DNA from: Mariniflexile gromovii
GTDB taxonomy: Bacteria; Bacteroidota; Bacteroidia; Flavobacteriales; Flavobacteriaceae
NCBI RefSeq assembly: GCF_017814435.1
Contig: NZ_JAGJCB010000001.1
Span: 1-64,000, forward strand
Direction: 5' to 3'
Length of the DNA: 64,000 nt
Part shown: positions 41,637 to 50,913 of the stretch, one piece after another
Numbering within the stretch: position 1 is the first letter of the stretch
Layout of the letters: each line of letters starts with the position of its first letter
The notes under the pieces: model-generated
What the model was told of the DNA's origin: nothing
Seen by the model: the letters and a program-made list of their open reading frames with translations, nothing else
Databases searched by the model: none
Program-made: the position numbers and the translations under genes

Positions 41637-44600
41637 ATGCTTAATAAAATTATTAGGTACTCTATAACCCATAAATTGGTTATAGGGATACTCACATTGG
41701 CGTTAATATTAGCAGGAATTTATTCATTAAAGCAATTGCCTGTTGATGCGGTGCCAGATATTACCAACAATCAAGTACAGGTTATTACCAATTCGCCAAC
41801 ACTTGCCACACAAGAGGTGGAGCGCTTAATAACCTTCCCCATTGAAATTACCATGGCAACCATTCCGCAGATTGATGAAATTCGTTCGTTTTCTCGGTTT
41901 GGTTTGTCGGTTGTCACCATCGTTTTTGAAGAAGATGTGGATGTGTATTGGGCACGACAACAAGTAAATGAACGTCTTGCAGATGCACAATCCCAAATAC
42001 CCGAAGGCATAGGCAAACCGGGTATTGCACCTTTAACCACGGGCCTTGGTGAAATATACCAATATGTAGTAACCACAAAACCGGGTTATGAAGATAAATA
42101 CGATGCCATTCAATTGCGTACCATCCAAGACTGGGTTATTAAAAGACAACTTTTAGGAACCAAAGGTGTTGCCGATGTAAGTAGCTTTGGTGGCTATTTA
42201 AAACAATATGAAATAGCCATTCATCCAGAACGTTTGAATGCAATGCAGGTTACTATTTCTGAAATTTTTGATGCGTTGGAAAATAACAATCAAAATACCG
42301 GAGGTGCTTACATTGAAAAAAATGATAAAGCGCTATTCATTAGAAGTGAAGGGTTGGTTGGTTCTGTTAACGATATTGAAAATATTCTTGTTAAACAAAC
42401 AGAAAGCGGAATCCCTATTTTAATAAGTGATGTAGCTAAGGTACAAATAGGTACTGCGATACGCTATGGTGCAACTACCAGAAATGGTGAAGGCGAAGTG
42501 GTCAGTGCCATTGTAATGATGTTGAAAGGAGCAAATTCAGCGCGGGTAATCACAGATGTTAAAGATAAAATTGAAACCATTAGTAAAACATTGCCAGAAG
42601 GTGTTGTGATTGAGCCTTTTTTGGACAGAACTAAATTGGTTGATAATGCCATAGGAACGGTTACAACAAACCTTATAGAAGGCGCGCTTATTGTTATTTT
42701 TATTTTATTATTGTTATTAGGCAATTGGCGGGCAGGATTAATCACGGCATCCGTAATACCATTGGCTTTATTATTTGCCTTTAGTATGATGCACCTTTTT
42801 GGTGTTTCAGCAAACTTAATGAGTCTTGGAGCCATTGATTTCGGATTGATTGTAGATGGCGCTGTCATTATAGTAGAAGCCACTTTATTCCATTTAGGGG
42901 CTATGAAGCTTACTCGAAAACTCACGCAAAAAGAAATGGATGAAGAGGTGTACCAATCTGCCAGTAAAATTAGGAATTCGGCAGCGTTTGGAGAAATTAT
43001 TATTCTTATTGTGTATTTGCCAATTTTAGCATTAGTGGGGACTGAAGGAAAAATGTTCGGTCCCATGGCACAAACCGTAAGTTTTGCCATATTGGGTGCC
43101 TTTATTTTATCGTTGACCTATATTCCTATGATGTCTGCATTAGTATTAAGCAAAAAGACAGAGCACAAAAAGAATATCTCTGATAGGATAATGAGTTTCT
43201 TTTACCGCATGTATCAACCCATTCTTAAAAAAGCCATGCATACTCGAATGGTCGTTGTTGTAATAACCGTAGTGTTATTTGGTATCGCGTTTATGGTTTT
43301 TAGAAATTTAGGGGGAGAATTTATACCAACCCTTGAAGAAGGCGATTTTGCAGTTGAAACTAGAGTCATGACCGGAAGTTCATTAAACAATACGATAAAG
43401 GCAACAACGAAAGCAGAAAAAATATTATTGGATAACTTTCCTGAAGTTTTACAGGTTGTTTCTAAAATTGGTTCGGGTGAAATTCCAACAGACCCCATGC
43501 CTGTTGAAGCTGCGGATTTAATGATTATTCTCAAAGACAAATCGGAATGGACATCAGCTTCAAACAGAGAAGCGTTGGCAAATAAAATGGCTGAAGCTTT
43601 AGAGGTTATTCCAGGCGTTATTTTTGGTTTTCAGCAACCCATACAAATGCGTTTTAATGAGTTGATGACGGGTGTACGTCAAGATGTTGCTGTTAAAATT
43701 TATGGTGAAGATTTAGACCAATTATCCAATTATGCCAACCAAATTGGTAAAATAGCTGGTACTGTTGATGGCGCGGTAGATGTTTATGTTGAAGAAGTAA
43801 CAGGGATACCACAAATAGTAATTGATTATAACCGCGCTCAATTGGCAAAATATGGTTTGGATATAAAATCTGTGAATAATACCATTCAAGCAGCGTTTGC
43901 AGGAGCATCATCTGGATTGGTTTATGAAGGGGAAAAGCAATTTGATTTGGTGGTGCGTTTGGAAGGCGACCATAGAACAAATCTTTCCGATGTCCAAAAC
44001 TTATACATTAATGGTGCTCAGGGGCAACAGATACCGTTACAGCAAGTAGCGAAAGTTTCAATTATAGATGGCCCCTATCAAATTCAACGCGATGATACAC
44101 GAAGAAGAATTATTACAGCGTTTAATGTGCGAAATCGTGATGTAGAAAGTGTTGTAGATGAAATCAGTAAAAAAATTGAAAGTCAAGTCAATTTAGCACC
44201 TGGTTATAGTGTTAGTTATGGTGGACAATTTGAGAATTTGGTAGAAGCAAGACAGCGTTTGTCCATTGCCGTACCAATGGCGCTGTTGCTTATTTTTATT
44301 TTGTTGTATTTCACTTTTGGCTCTATCAAGCAAGGTGTTCTCATTTTTACAGCCATTCCATTATCTGCTATTGGCGGTGTTTTTGCACTTTGGCTGCGCG
44401 ATTTACCATTTAGTATTTCGGCAGGGGTAGGGTTTATTGCCTTGTTTGGGGTAGCTGTATTAAACGGAATTGTTTTAATAGCAGAGTTTAACCGACTTAA
44501 AAAAGATGGCGTTTCAGATGTTTTTGAACGTATTTACCAAGGTACAAAAACACGTTTACGTCCTGTAATACTGACCGCCGCTGTAGCATCTTTAGGGTTT

Positions 44601-46022
44601 TTGCCAATGGCAATTTCTCAAACTTCTGGGGCTGAAGTGCAACGCCCTCTGGCAACAGTGGTTATTGGTGGATTAATTACGGCCACTTTTCTAACGCTTA
44701 TCGTATTGCCCATTCTCTATTATTATTCAGAAAAGAAAATAAAAATGAAAACAAATAAAACGGTAATGCTGCTGCTTTTCATCTTTTTTACAAGCGTAGT
44801 TTCAATAAATGCCCAAACAATCCAAAATGTAAAAACGTTTGATAATCTTGATGCAGTTATTGAGGTGGCACTAAAGAACAATCCAAATATTAAAATTTCA
44901 AAACTGCAAACAGCACAAGAGCAAGCTTTAAAGGGAGCGAGCTTCGATATTACAAAAACGGAGTTTGGTTTGGAATATGGGCAAACCAATAGTATAGCAA
45001 CTAATGATACCCGTTTTAGTGTAAGCCAAACCTTTGCGTTTCCAACCTTGTATGGTAATCAAAATAAATTGTCAAAAGCAAAGATAGTAAAGAGCGAGCT
45101 TCATCAAGAGGTTGTTAAAAATGAATTGATAGCTCAAATAAAATCAGCCTATTATCAGCTTTGGTATTTAAAAAGCAAACAACGTTTGTTACAGCAACAG
45201 GACAGTATTTATGAAAAATTCCAATACGCGGCGAATCTTCGTTTTAAATCAGGAGAAAGTAATGCGTTGGAACAGGCAACTGCCAATGCAGAAGTAGCAG
45301 ATATTAACATTGGTTTGAAAAATAATGTTTCAGAAATTAAAGCTTACCAATTGCTGTTGCAAAATTTAACACAGTCAGACAGCCTAATAGACATCAATGT
45401 TGGGGAATTGGAGGTTATTTCAAGCCTGTTTTCAGAGGCATTGAAAGACAGTTTAGCTGTGTCTAATAATCCTTTGGTTGCATTTTATAAATCAAAAGTA
45501 GCAGTTGCCGACAAAGAGTGCTCAGTGCAGTCAGCAAAAATGCTGCCTGATATTACTTTGGGGTATTTTAATCAATCGTTTATAGGCAATGGCGAAACAG
45601 CAAATGGCATGCAAACTGTGTTTGACTCTGGAGACCGTTTTACAGGTGTACAATTGGGATTAAGTATTCCTATCTTTTTTAAATCGCACACCTCAAAAAT
45701 TAAAGCGGCTAAAATCCAACAAATGGAAAGCGAAACACAACTGGAAGCGGTTACAAATTACACCAAATCACAATTGCAAACAGCAGTGGAAACCTTAAAG
45801 AAAGACCAAGACAATATGGGTTTTTACCGACTCAATGCGTTGCCACAAGCTGAATTGTTATTGAAAAGCTCACAACGTGGTTTTCAAGAAGGAGCCATTG
45901 AATACATAGAATATGTACAAGGAATCAATCGAGCTTTAGCCATACAAACCAAATACCTGGATTATATCAATCAATATAATCAAACATTAATAACCATTGA
46001 AAAATTGACAGCAAATAATTAA
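41637..46022 (+). CDS. czcA: CzcA-type heavy-metal RND pump fused to a TolC-like outer-membrane channel
   Basis: 1461 aa. Residues 1 to about 1030 form the HME-RND proton/metal antiporter (LPVDAVPDITNNQVQV opening). The segment DFGLIVDGAVIIVE, with D401 and D407, matches the divalent-cation (Zn/Co/Cd) class rather than the copper class. From about 1037 the sequence MKTNKTVMLLLFIFF looks like a signal peptide and is followed by a TolC-like outer-membrane factor to the C-terminus. RND plus channel in one chain is known in Bacteroidota. The adaptor gene follows 5 bp later. Confidence 0.93.
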   Translation: MLNKIIRYSITHKLVIGILTLALILAGIYSLKQLPVDAVPDITNNQVQVITNSPTLATQEVERLITFPIEITMATIPQIDEIRSFSRFGLSVVTIVFEEDVDVYWARQQVNERLADAQSQIPEGIGKPGIAPLTTGLGEIYQYVVTTKPGYEDKYDAIQLRTIQDWVIKRQLLGTKGVADVSSFGGYLKQYEIAIHPERLNAMQVTISEIFDALENNNQNTGGAYIEKNDKALFIRSEGLVGSVNDIENILVKQTESGIPILISDVAKVQIGTAIRYGATTRNGEGEVVSAIVMMLKGANSARVITDVKDKIETISKTLPEGVVIEPFLDRTKLVDNAIGTVTTNLIEGALIVIFILLLLLGNWRAGLITASVIPLALLFAFSMMHLFGVSANLMSLGAIDFGLIVDGAVIIVEATLFHLGAMKLTRKLTQKEMDEEVYQSASKIRNSAAFGEIIILIVYLPILALVGTEGKMFGPMAQTVSFAILGAFILSLTYIPMMSALVLSKKTEHKKNISDRIMSFFYRMYQPILKKAMHTRMVVVVITVVLFGIAFMVFRNLGGEFIPTLEEGDFAVETRVMTGSSLNNTIKATTKAEKILLDNFPEVLQVVSKIGSGEIPTDPMPVEAADLMIILKDKSEWTSASNREALANKMAEALEVIPGVIFGFQQPIQMRFNELMTGVRQDVAVKIYGEDLDQLSNYANQIGKIAGTVDGAVDVYVEEVTGIPQIVIDYNRAQLAKYGLDIKSVNNTIQAAFAGASSGLVYEGEKQFDLVVRLEGDHRTNLSDVQNLYINGAQGQQIPLQQVAKVSIIDGPYQIQRDDTRRRIITAFNVRNRDVESVVDEISKKIESQVNLAPGYSVSYGGQFENLVEARQRLSIAVPMALLLIFILLYFTFGSIKQGVLIFTAIPLSAIGGVFALWLRDLPFSISAGVGFIALFGVAVLNGIVLIAEFNRLKKDGVSDVFERIYQGTKTRLRPVILTAAVASLGFLPMAISQTSGAEVQRPLATVVIGGLITATFLTLIVLPILYYYSEKKIKMKTNKTVMLLLFIFFTSVVSINAQTIQNVKTFDNLDAVIEVALKNNPNIKISKLQTAQEQALKGASFDITKTEFGLEYGQTNSIATNDTRFSVSQTFAFPTLYGNQNKLSKAKIVKSELHQEVVKNELIAQIKSAYYQLWYLKSKQRLLQQQDSIYEKFQYAANLRFKSGESNALEQATANAEVADINIGLKNNVSEIKAYQLLLQNLTQSDSLIDINVGELEVISSLFSEALKDSLAVSNNPLVAFYKSKVAVADKECSVQSAKMLPDITLGYFNQSFIGNGETANGMQTVFDSGDRFTGVQLGLSIPIFFKSHTSKIKAAKIQQMESETQLEAVTNYTKSQLQTAVETLKKDQDNMGFYRLNALPQAELLLKSSQRGFQEGAIEYIEYVQGINRALAIQTKYLDYINQYNQTLITIEKLTANN

Positions 46023-46026
46023 AGAC

Positions 46027-47214
46027 ATGAAAAATATAGCATATAAGATAATCCTGTGTATTACGCTAATTTTAGCAGTAGGGTGTAAAGAAAAAACAAC
46101 TGTTGTGGAAGATGCTCACGAAGCCGAAAATGAGAATATTGTTGAGCTCACAGAAGCACAATTAGCACAAACTGAAATTGTTATTGGTAAAGTTGAAAAA
46201 CGAAAAATAGGACACGAAATTTCTGTTAACGGCATGATAGACGTACCACCTCAGGGCAATATTTCTGTAACTGTTCCTTATGGGGGCTTCTTAAAATACA
46301 CAACAATGCTTCCGGGAACCAAGTTAAAAAAAGGGCAAATAATTGCTACAGTTGAAAACCCTGAATTTATTGATTTTCAAAGAGATTATTTAGAAGCAGT
46401 AGCAAATAATGAATATCTTAAAGCAGATTTTGAACGTCAACAAACGTTGAACGATGCCGAAGTAACATCTAGTAAAGTATTTCAAAAAGCGAAGAGCAAT
46501 TATATGACCAATAAGGCAAACATTCAAGCTTTAGAAAGCAAGTTGCGGTTAATTGGCATAAATCCCTCAGGCGTAAAAAACGGTAAGATAGCTTCAGTTG
46601 TCAACGTGTATTCCCCAATTAATGGTATTGTTCGAGAAGTTTATATTAATACTGGTAAATATTTTAATCCGCAAGATGTATTAATGGACATAACCGATCC
46701 TTCTGATTTGCATGTAGAATTAAAGGTTTACGAGGATGATATTCCACTTATTAGAGTTGGTCAGCGTATTCGTTTTAGACTGGCAAACGCACCAAATAAA
46801 TGGATGGAAGCAGAAGTTTTTCTTATAGGGAACAATGTTCGAGAGGATAGATCCATTACAATTCATGGTCATTTAAAAGAAAAAAATGAAGACTTACTGC
46901 CAGGGATGTTTGTAAATGCAAATATTGAAGTAGAAGCTTTAGAGCAATACGCAGTTCCAGAGGAAGCCATTGTTAGATTTGATGGCAAACATTATATTTT
47001 TAAATCGTTAGGCAATCGGAAAGAAGGTGAACAGACAATGAATGATTTTGAAATGCTTGAAATTTCGAAAGGTAACGATGAAGGAGGTTTTGTAGCATTA
47101 TCTTTAGAAAATAAAGAAGAAGACATAACTAAAATTGAAGTTGTTTTAAAAGATGCCTTCACCCTTTTAGCAAAAGCAAAAAACAGTGAAGAAGAAGGTG
47201 GACATGGACATTAA
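46027..47214 (+). CDS. RND periplasmic adaptor lipoprotein (CzcB/CusB type)
   Basis: 395 aa membrane-fusion protein. Lipobox AVGC places the anchor cysteine at residue 20. The barrel-sandwich and hairpin region spans about 75-225 (VENPEFIDFQRDYLEAVANN), followed by beta-barrel and membrane-proximal domains. The C-terminus is His-tipped (GGHGH). It links the inner-membrane pump to the outer-membrane channel part of the preceding fusion. Encoded 5 bp after it and 10 bp before the Fur-type gene. Confidence 0.93.
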   Translation: MKNIAYKIILCITLILAVGCKEKTTVVEDAHEAENENIVELTEAQLAQTEIVIGKVEKRKIGHEISVNGMIDVPPQGNISVTVPYGGFLKYTTMLPGTKLKKGQIIATVENPEFIDFQRDYLEAVANNEYLKADFERQQTLNDAEVTSSKVFQKAKSNYMTNKANIQALESKLRLIGINPSGVKNGKIASVVNVYSPINGIVREVYINTGKYFNPQDVLMDITDPSDLHVELKVYEDDIPLIRVGQRIRFRLANAPNKWMEAEVFLIGNNVREDRSITIHGHLKEKNEDLLPGMFVNANIEVEALEQYAVPEEAIVRFDGKHYIFKSLGNRKEGEQTMNDFEMLEISKGNDEGGFVALSLENKEEDITKIEVVLKDAFTLLAKAKNSEEEGGHGH

Positions 47215-47223
47215 CAATACGAT

Positions 47224-47640
47224 ATGAACGAAATAGAAAAATTATTTGAGTTAAAAGATATCCGTATTACGGCAATGCGATTATTAATTTATAAGTTTCT
47301 TGCAGAAAGGAAAGTGGCGGTGACATTAAGTGATATAGAAAATGCCTTTGAAAAGGCAGACAGAACCACACTATATAGAACTATAAAAACCTTTGAAGAA
47401 AATGATATTGTGCATCAAATAGATGATGGTACAGGAATCACTAAATATGCTTTATGTGAAAGCGGATGCCATTGTGAAATTGAAACCGATTTGCATTTGC
47501 ATTTCCATTGTAACAATTGTGGAGAAACCATTTGCTTAACAGACCATAAAATTCCTCAAATAAAAGTGCCAGATGGTTTTGTTTCAGAAAATGTAAACTT
47601 GGTTGTAAAAGGCATGTGCGACAAATGTAGTGGGCAATAA
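47224..47640 (+). CDS. Fur-family metalloregulator (Zur-like)
   Basis: 138 aa. N-terminal winged helix (RITAMRLLIYKFL, then SDIENAFEKADRTTLYRTIK) with a C-terminal metal-binding domain (HLHFHCNNCGETICL and GMCDKC), giving the two CxxC motifs of the structural zinc site. Fur proteins repress efflux or uptake genes by metal status. Location within the divalent-cation efflux set suggests zinc or related sensing. It probably regulates this operon; no operator was identified. Confidence 0.92.
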   Translation: MNEIEKLFELKDIRITAMRLLIYKFLAERKVAVTLSDIENAFEKADRTTLYRTIKTFEENDIVHQIDDGTGITKYALCESGCHCEIETDLHLHFHCNNCGETICLTDHKIPQIKVPDGFVSENVNLVVKGMCDKCSGQ

Positions 47641-47695
47641 TTGCACTTCCATTTCACTCATTAAATTATCATCTTTGGATGAGATAAATTTTATT

Positions 47696-49648
47696 ATGAA
47701 AAAAAGGAAGCTGAATTTAAGAGATATTAAGCCTAATTCTGAAAAAGAACATAGTCACGATGATGGTCACGACCATAAGGGTCAACCCAATAATTTCAAA
47801 GCCTATATTCCAGCAATTATAAGTTTTTCAATGCTTATTATTGGGATAGCATTAGATTATTTTGATATTACTTTTTTCAAAAATGGTGTACGTATTATTT
47901 GGTATGGTATTGCTTATATACCCGTAGGATTTCCCGTTGTAAAGGAAGGTTTGGAAAGTATTAAAAAAGGCGATGTGTTTACCGAGTTTTTTTTAATGTC
48001 TATTGCCACTATTGGAGCCTTTATTATTGGCGAATATCCAGAAGGTGTTGCAGTCATGTTATTCTACGCAGTTGGGGAATTATTCCAAAATGCAGCAGTT
48101 AACAGAGCCAAAGGAAACATAAAAGCTTTGCTTGATGTCAGGCCAAAGGAAGCTCTGGTATATCGTAACAACAATTATGTATCTGTAAACCCTGAAACGG
48201 TTGAAATTGGTGAAAAAGTTCAGGTTAGAGTTGGGGAAAAAGTGCCTTTAGACGGTATTTTACTTTCTGAAAAAGGATCGTTCAATACCGCAGCATTAAC
48301 TGGAGAAAGTAAACCCAATACCATTGCAAAAGGTGAAAAAGTATTTGCTGGGAGCATAAATTTGGACGGTGTCATTGAAGTAGAAACCACCAAAGAATTT
48401 AAAGATAGTTCCATTGCCAGAATTTTGGATATGGTACAGAACGCCACAGCACGAAAATCTAAAACAGAATTATTCATTAGAAAATTTGCACGTATTTATA
48501 CGCCAATAGTTGTTTTTTTAGCCATAGGCGTCACGTTTCTACCTTACTTTTTTGTAGACGATTATGTCTTTAGAGATTGGTTATATAGAGCCTTAATTTT
48601 TCTGGTGATTTCTTGTCCTTGTGCCTTGGTTATTTCTATTCCGTTGGGTTATTTCGGAGGATTGGGAGCCGCTTCAAAAAACGGAATTTTATTTAAAGGC
48701 GCTTCATTTTTAGATGCCATGACCAAAATAAACACTTTGGTAATGGACAAAACAGGAACGGTTACCAAAGGAGTTTTCAAAATCAAAGAAATTAAAGCTA
48801 TTGGTTGGGAAGAGTCTGAATTTATGAAGTATCTCATGGCCATGGAAGAGCAGTCCACGCATCCCATCGCCAAAGCCATTTTGGAATATAAAGCAGAAGG
48901 CGAAGATTATGAAGCTTCCGAAGTATCGGAAATCGCAGGAAAAGGTTTAAAAGGTATCGTGAATGATAAAACGGTTTTAGTAGGCAACAAAGCCTTAATG
49001 GATTCCAATAATATAGAAAGCCCAAAAGAAACAGAAACTATTGTAGAATCGATTGTATTGGTATCTATAGACAAAGCATTTGCAGGTTATGTGATTATTG
49101 CAGATGAATTAAAAGAAGATGCAAAAGAAACCATTACAGCCTTACATAAAGTAGGTATCAAAAATATAATGATGCTTTCAGGCGATAAAGATTCCATTAC
49201 CCAACAAGTCGCAAAAGAATTAAATATTGAAAAGGCTAAAGGAGGTCTATTACCTGAGGATAAATTAAATGAAGTTGAAATTTTAAAGAAAACCGCAGAA
49301 AATAAAATCGCATTTATTGGCGATGGCATCAATGATGCTCCAGTGTTGGCCGTAAGTGATGTTGGTATCGCTATGGGTGGTTTAGGTAGTGATGTGGCTA
49401 TTGAAACAGCTGATGTTATTATTCAAACAGACCAACCTTCAAAAGTGGTAAAAGCCATCAAAATAAGTCGTTCCACTCGCAAAATTGTATGGCAGAACAT
49501 CATACTGGCATTCGGTGTTAAAGTAATTGTTTTAATTTTAGGAGCAGGTGGATTAGCAACTATGTGGGAAGCAGTATTTGCAGACGTTGGTGTCGCATTA
49601 TTAGCCATTTTAAATGCGGTAAGATTACAACGGATGAATTGGAGTTAA
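47696..49648 (+). CDS. Zn/Cd/Co-type heavy-metal P1B-ATPase
   Basis: 650 aa from the ATG at 47696; the longer frame from 47630 overlaps the Fur gene and adds an implausible N-terminus. A His/Asp-rich N-terminus (HSHDDGHDHKG) replaces an HMA domain. Key motifs: C307-P308-C309 in ISCPCALVIS, D351 in DKTGTVT, STHPIAKA and GDGINDAPVLA. It pumps divalent metal out of the cytoplasm using ATP, alongside the RND system that clears the periplasm. Confidence 0.93.
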   Translation: MKKRKLNLRDIKPNSEKEHSHDDGHDHKGQPNNFKAYIPAIISFSMLIIGIALDYFDITFFKNGVRIIWYGIAYIPVGFPVVKEGLESIKKGDVFTEFFLMSIATIGAFIIGEYPEGVAVMLFYAVGELFQNAAVNRAKGNIKALLDVRPKEALVYRNNNYVSVNPETVEIGEKVQVRVGEKVPLDGILLSEKGSFNTAALTGESKPNTIAKGEKVFAGSINLDGVIEVETTKEFKDSSIARILDMVQNATARKSKTELFIRKFARIYTPIVVFLAIGVTFLPYFFVDDYVFRDWLYRALIFLVISCPCALVISIPLGYFGGLGAASKNGILFKGASFLDAMTKINTLVMDKTGTVTKGVFKIKEIKAIGWEESEFMKYLMAMEEQSTHPIAKAILEYKAEGEDYEASEVSEIAGKGLKGIVNDKTVLVGNKALMDSNNIESPKETETIVESIVLVSIDKAFAGYVIIADELKEDAKETITALHKVGIKNIMMLSGDKDSITQQVAKELNIEKAKGGLLPEDKLNEVEILKKTAENKIAFIGDGINDAPVLAVSDVGIAMGGLGSDVAIETADVIIQTDQPSKVVKAIKISRSTRKIVWQNIILAFGVKVIVLILGAGGLATMWEAVFADVGVALLAILNAVRLQRMNWS

Positions 49649-49660
49649 AGTATAAATACT

Positions 49661-50272
49661 ATGAATAGAAAAGAACATTGGGAAAAGGTTTTTAAAACGA
49701 AATCTTTAGATGAAGTGAGTTGGTATGAAGTCGTGCCAGAAACATCTTTATCCTTTTTTAAGGAATCTAATATTTCTAAATCTGCAAAAATCATCGATAT
49801 TGGTGGTGGCGATAGTTTTTTGGTAGATAATCTTTTAAGGTTGGGGTATAAAGATATCACAGTTTTAGATATATCTGATGCGGAATTAGATAGAGCAAAA
49901 CTTCGTTTGAAAGACAAATCAAAACATGTGAAATGGATAGTGGCAGATGTAGCAAATTTTTCACCACCTGAAAATTATGATTTTTGGCACGACAGAGCAG
50001 CATTTCACTTTTTAACAGATAAACAAAGTATAGATAATTATGTTGAAACGGTTCAAAAATCTCTGAACAAGAATGGTAATTTAGTTATAGGTACTTTTTC
50101 TGAAAATGGCCCAAAAAAGTGTAGTGGTTTAGATATAAAACAATATTCAGAAGCGACAATGACTAATCAATTTAAAATGTTTTTTGATAAAGTAAAGTGT
50201 ATTGATATAGATCACAAAACGCCTTTTGATACAAGTCAAAATTTTGTGTTTTGCTGGTTTAAAAGAAAATAA
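49661..50272 (+). CDS. Class I SAM-dependent methyltransferase
   Basis: 203 aa. The SAM-binding loop is IIDIGGGDSFLVDNLL (about 44-59), followed by the acidic residue in TVLDISDAE and DVANFSPPENYDFWHDRA. Its closest recognisable type is the small methyltransferases found in metal-resistance loci of Bacteroidota. Substrate unknown; methylation of metal or thiol compounds is possible. It lies 12 bp after the P-ATPase gene. Confidence 0.87.
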   Translation: MNRKEHWEKVFKTKSLDEVSWYEVVPETSLSFFKESNISKSAKIIDIGGGDSFLVDNLLRLGYKDITVLDISDAELDRAKLRLKDKSKHVKWIVADVANFSPPENYDFWHDRAAFHFLTDKQSIDNYVETVQKSLNKNGNLVIGTFSENGPKKCSGLDIKQYSEATMTNQFKMFFDKVKCIDIDHKTPFDTSQNFVFCWFKRK

Positions 50273-50390
50273 TGTCTTTTAATGTGACGTATGGTTTACC
50301 TTTTTTACCATTGTAGCTTAAATTTCAAGGTTTTAAATTTCTGTTAAACAAAATCAGCGTTTGTTAAAATTTTGTAACTTCGTAACCAAT

Positions 50391-50804
50391 ATGAAGCAGT
50401 TTTTCCATAAAATAATGTCTTTAACCATGGCATTTGTAGTGTTATTCTCTACAATGTCATTCACGCTTAATATGCATTATTGCGGCGATACCTTGGTTGA
50501 AACAGCTATGTTTCTTAAAGCAAAAGGTTGCGGTATGGAAATGGAAAAGCCTTCTGCCGACGATTGTTCAATAGCCAAAAAAAATTGTTGCGATGATGAA
50601 CAGTTAGCAATTCAAGGTCAAGAGGAACTACAACTGCAAGTAGACAAAATTTCATTTGAGAAACAAATTTTTGTTGCATCGTTTGTTTATTCTTATATAA
50701 ATCTTTTTGAAAATCTTGAAGAAAATGTAGTTTCCTTCAAAGATTATTCGCCACCACTCGTCACAAGGCAAATCTACAAACTTGACGAAACCTATTTAAT
50801 TTGA
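50391..50804 (+). CDS. HYC_CC_PP family secreted protein
   Basis: 137 aa from the ATG at 50391 (an ATG at 50361 adds ten residues without signal character). Signal-like N-terminus, then the motifs that give the family its name: MHYCGDTL (HYC), KKNCCDDE (CC) and DYSPP (PP). Members accompany copper efflux genes in Bacteroidota, probably binding metal in the periplasm through the cysteines. It precedes the CusA-type gene by 109 bp. Confidence 0.87.
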   Translation: MKQFFHKIMSLTMAFVVLFSTMSFTLNMHYCGDTLVETAMFLKAKGCGMEMEKPSADDCSIAKKNCCDDEQLAIQGQEELQLQVDKISFEKQIFVASFVYSYINLFENLEENVVSFKDYSPPLVTRQIYKLDETYLI

Positions 50805-50913
50805 TTTTTAAACTTTAGACTCAATTATCCAATAACGTAATGTTATGAGGGTAATTTGCTGTATTTGGTGTTTTGCAATGCACCTTTGTCTAACAGTTTA
50901 ATAATCAACTTAC

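Noticed and set aside
47630-47695. Upstream start for the Zn-type P-ATPase
   Set aside because: It overlaps the Fur gene and adds an unrelated segment; the ATG at 47696 gives the usual His-rich N-terminus.
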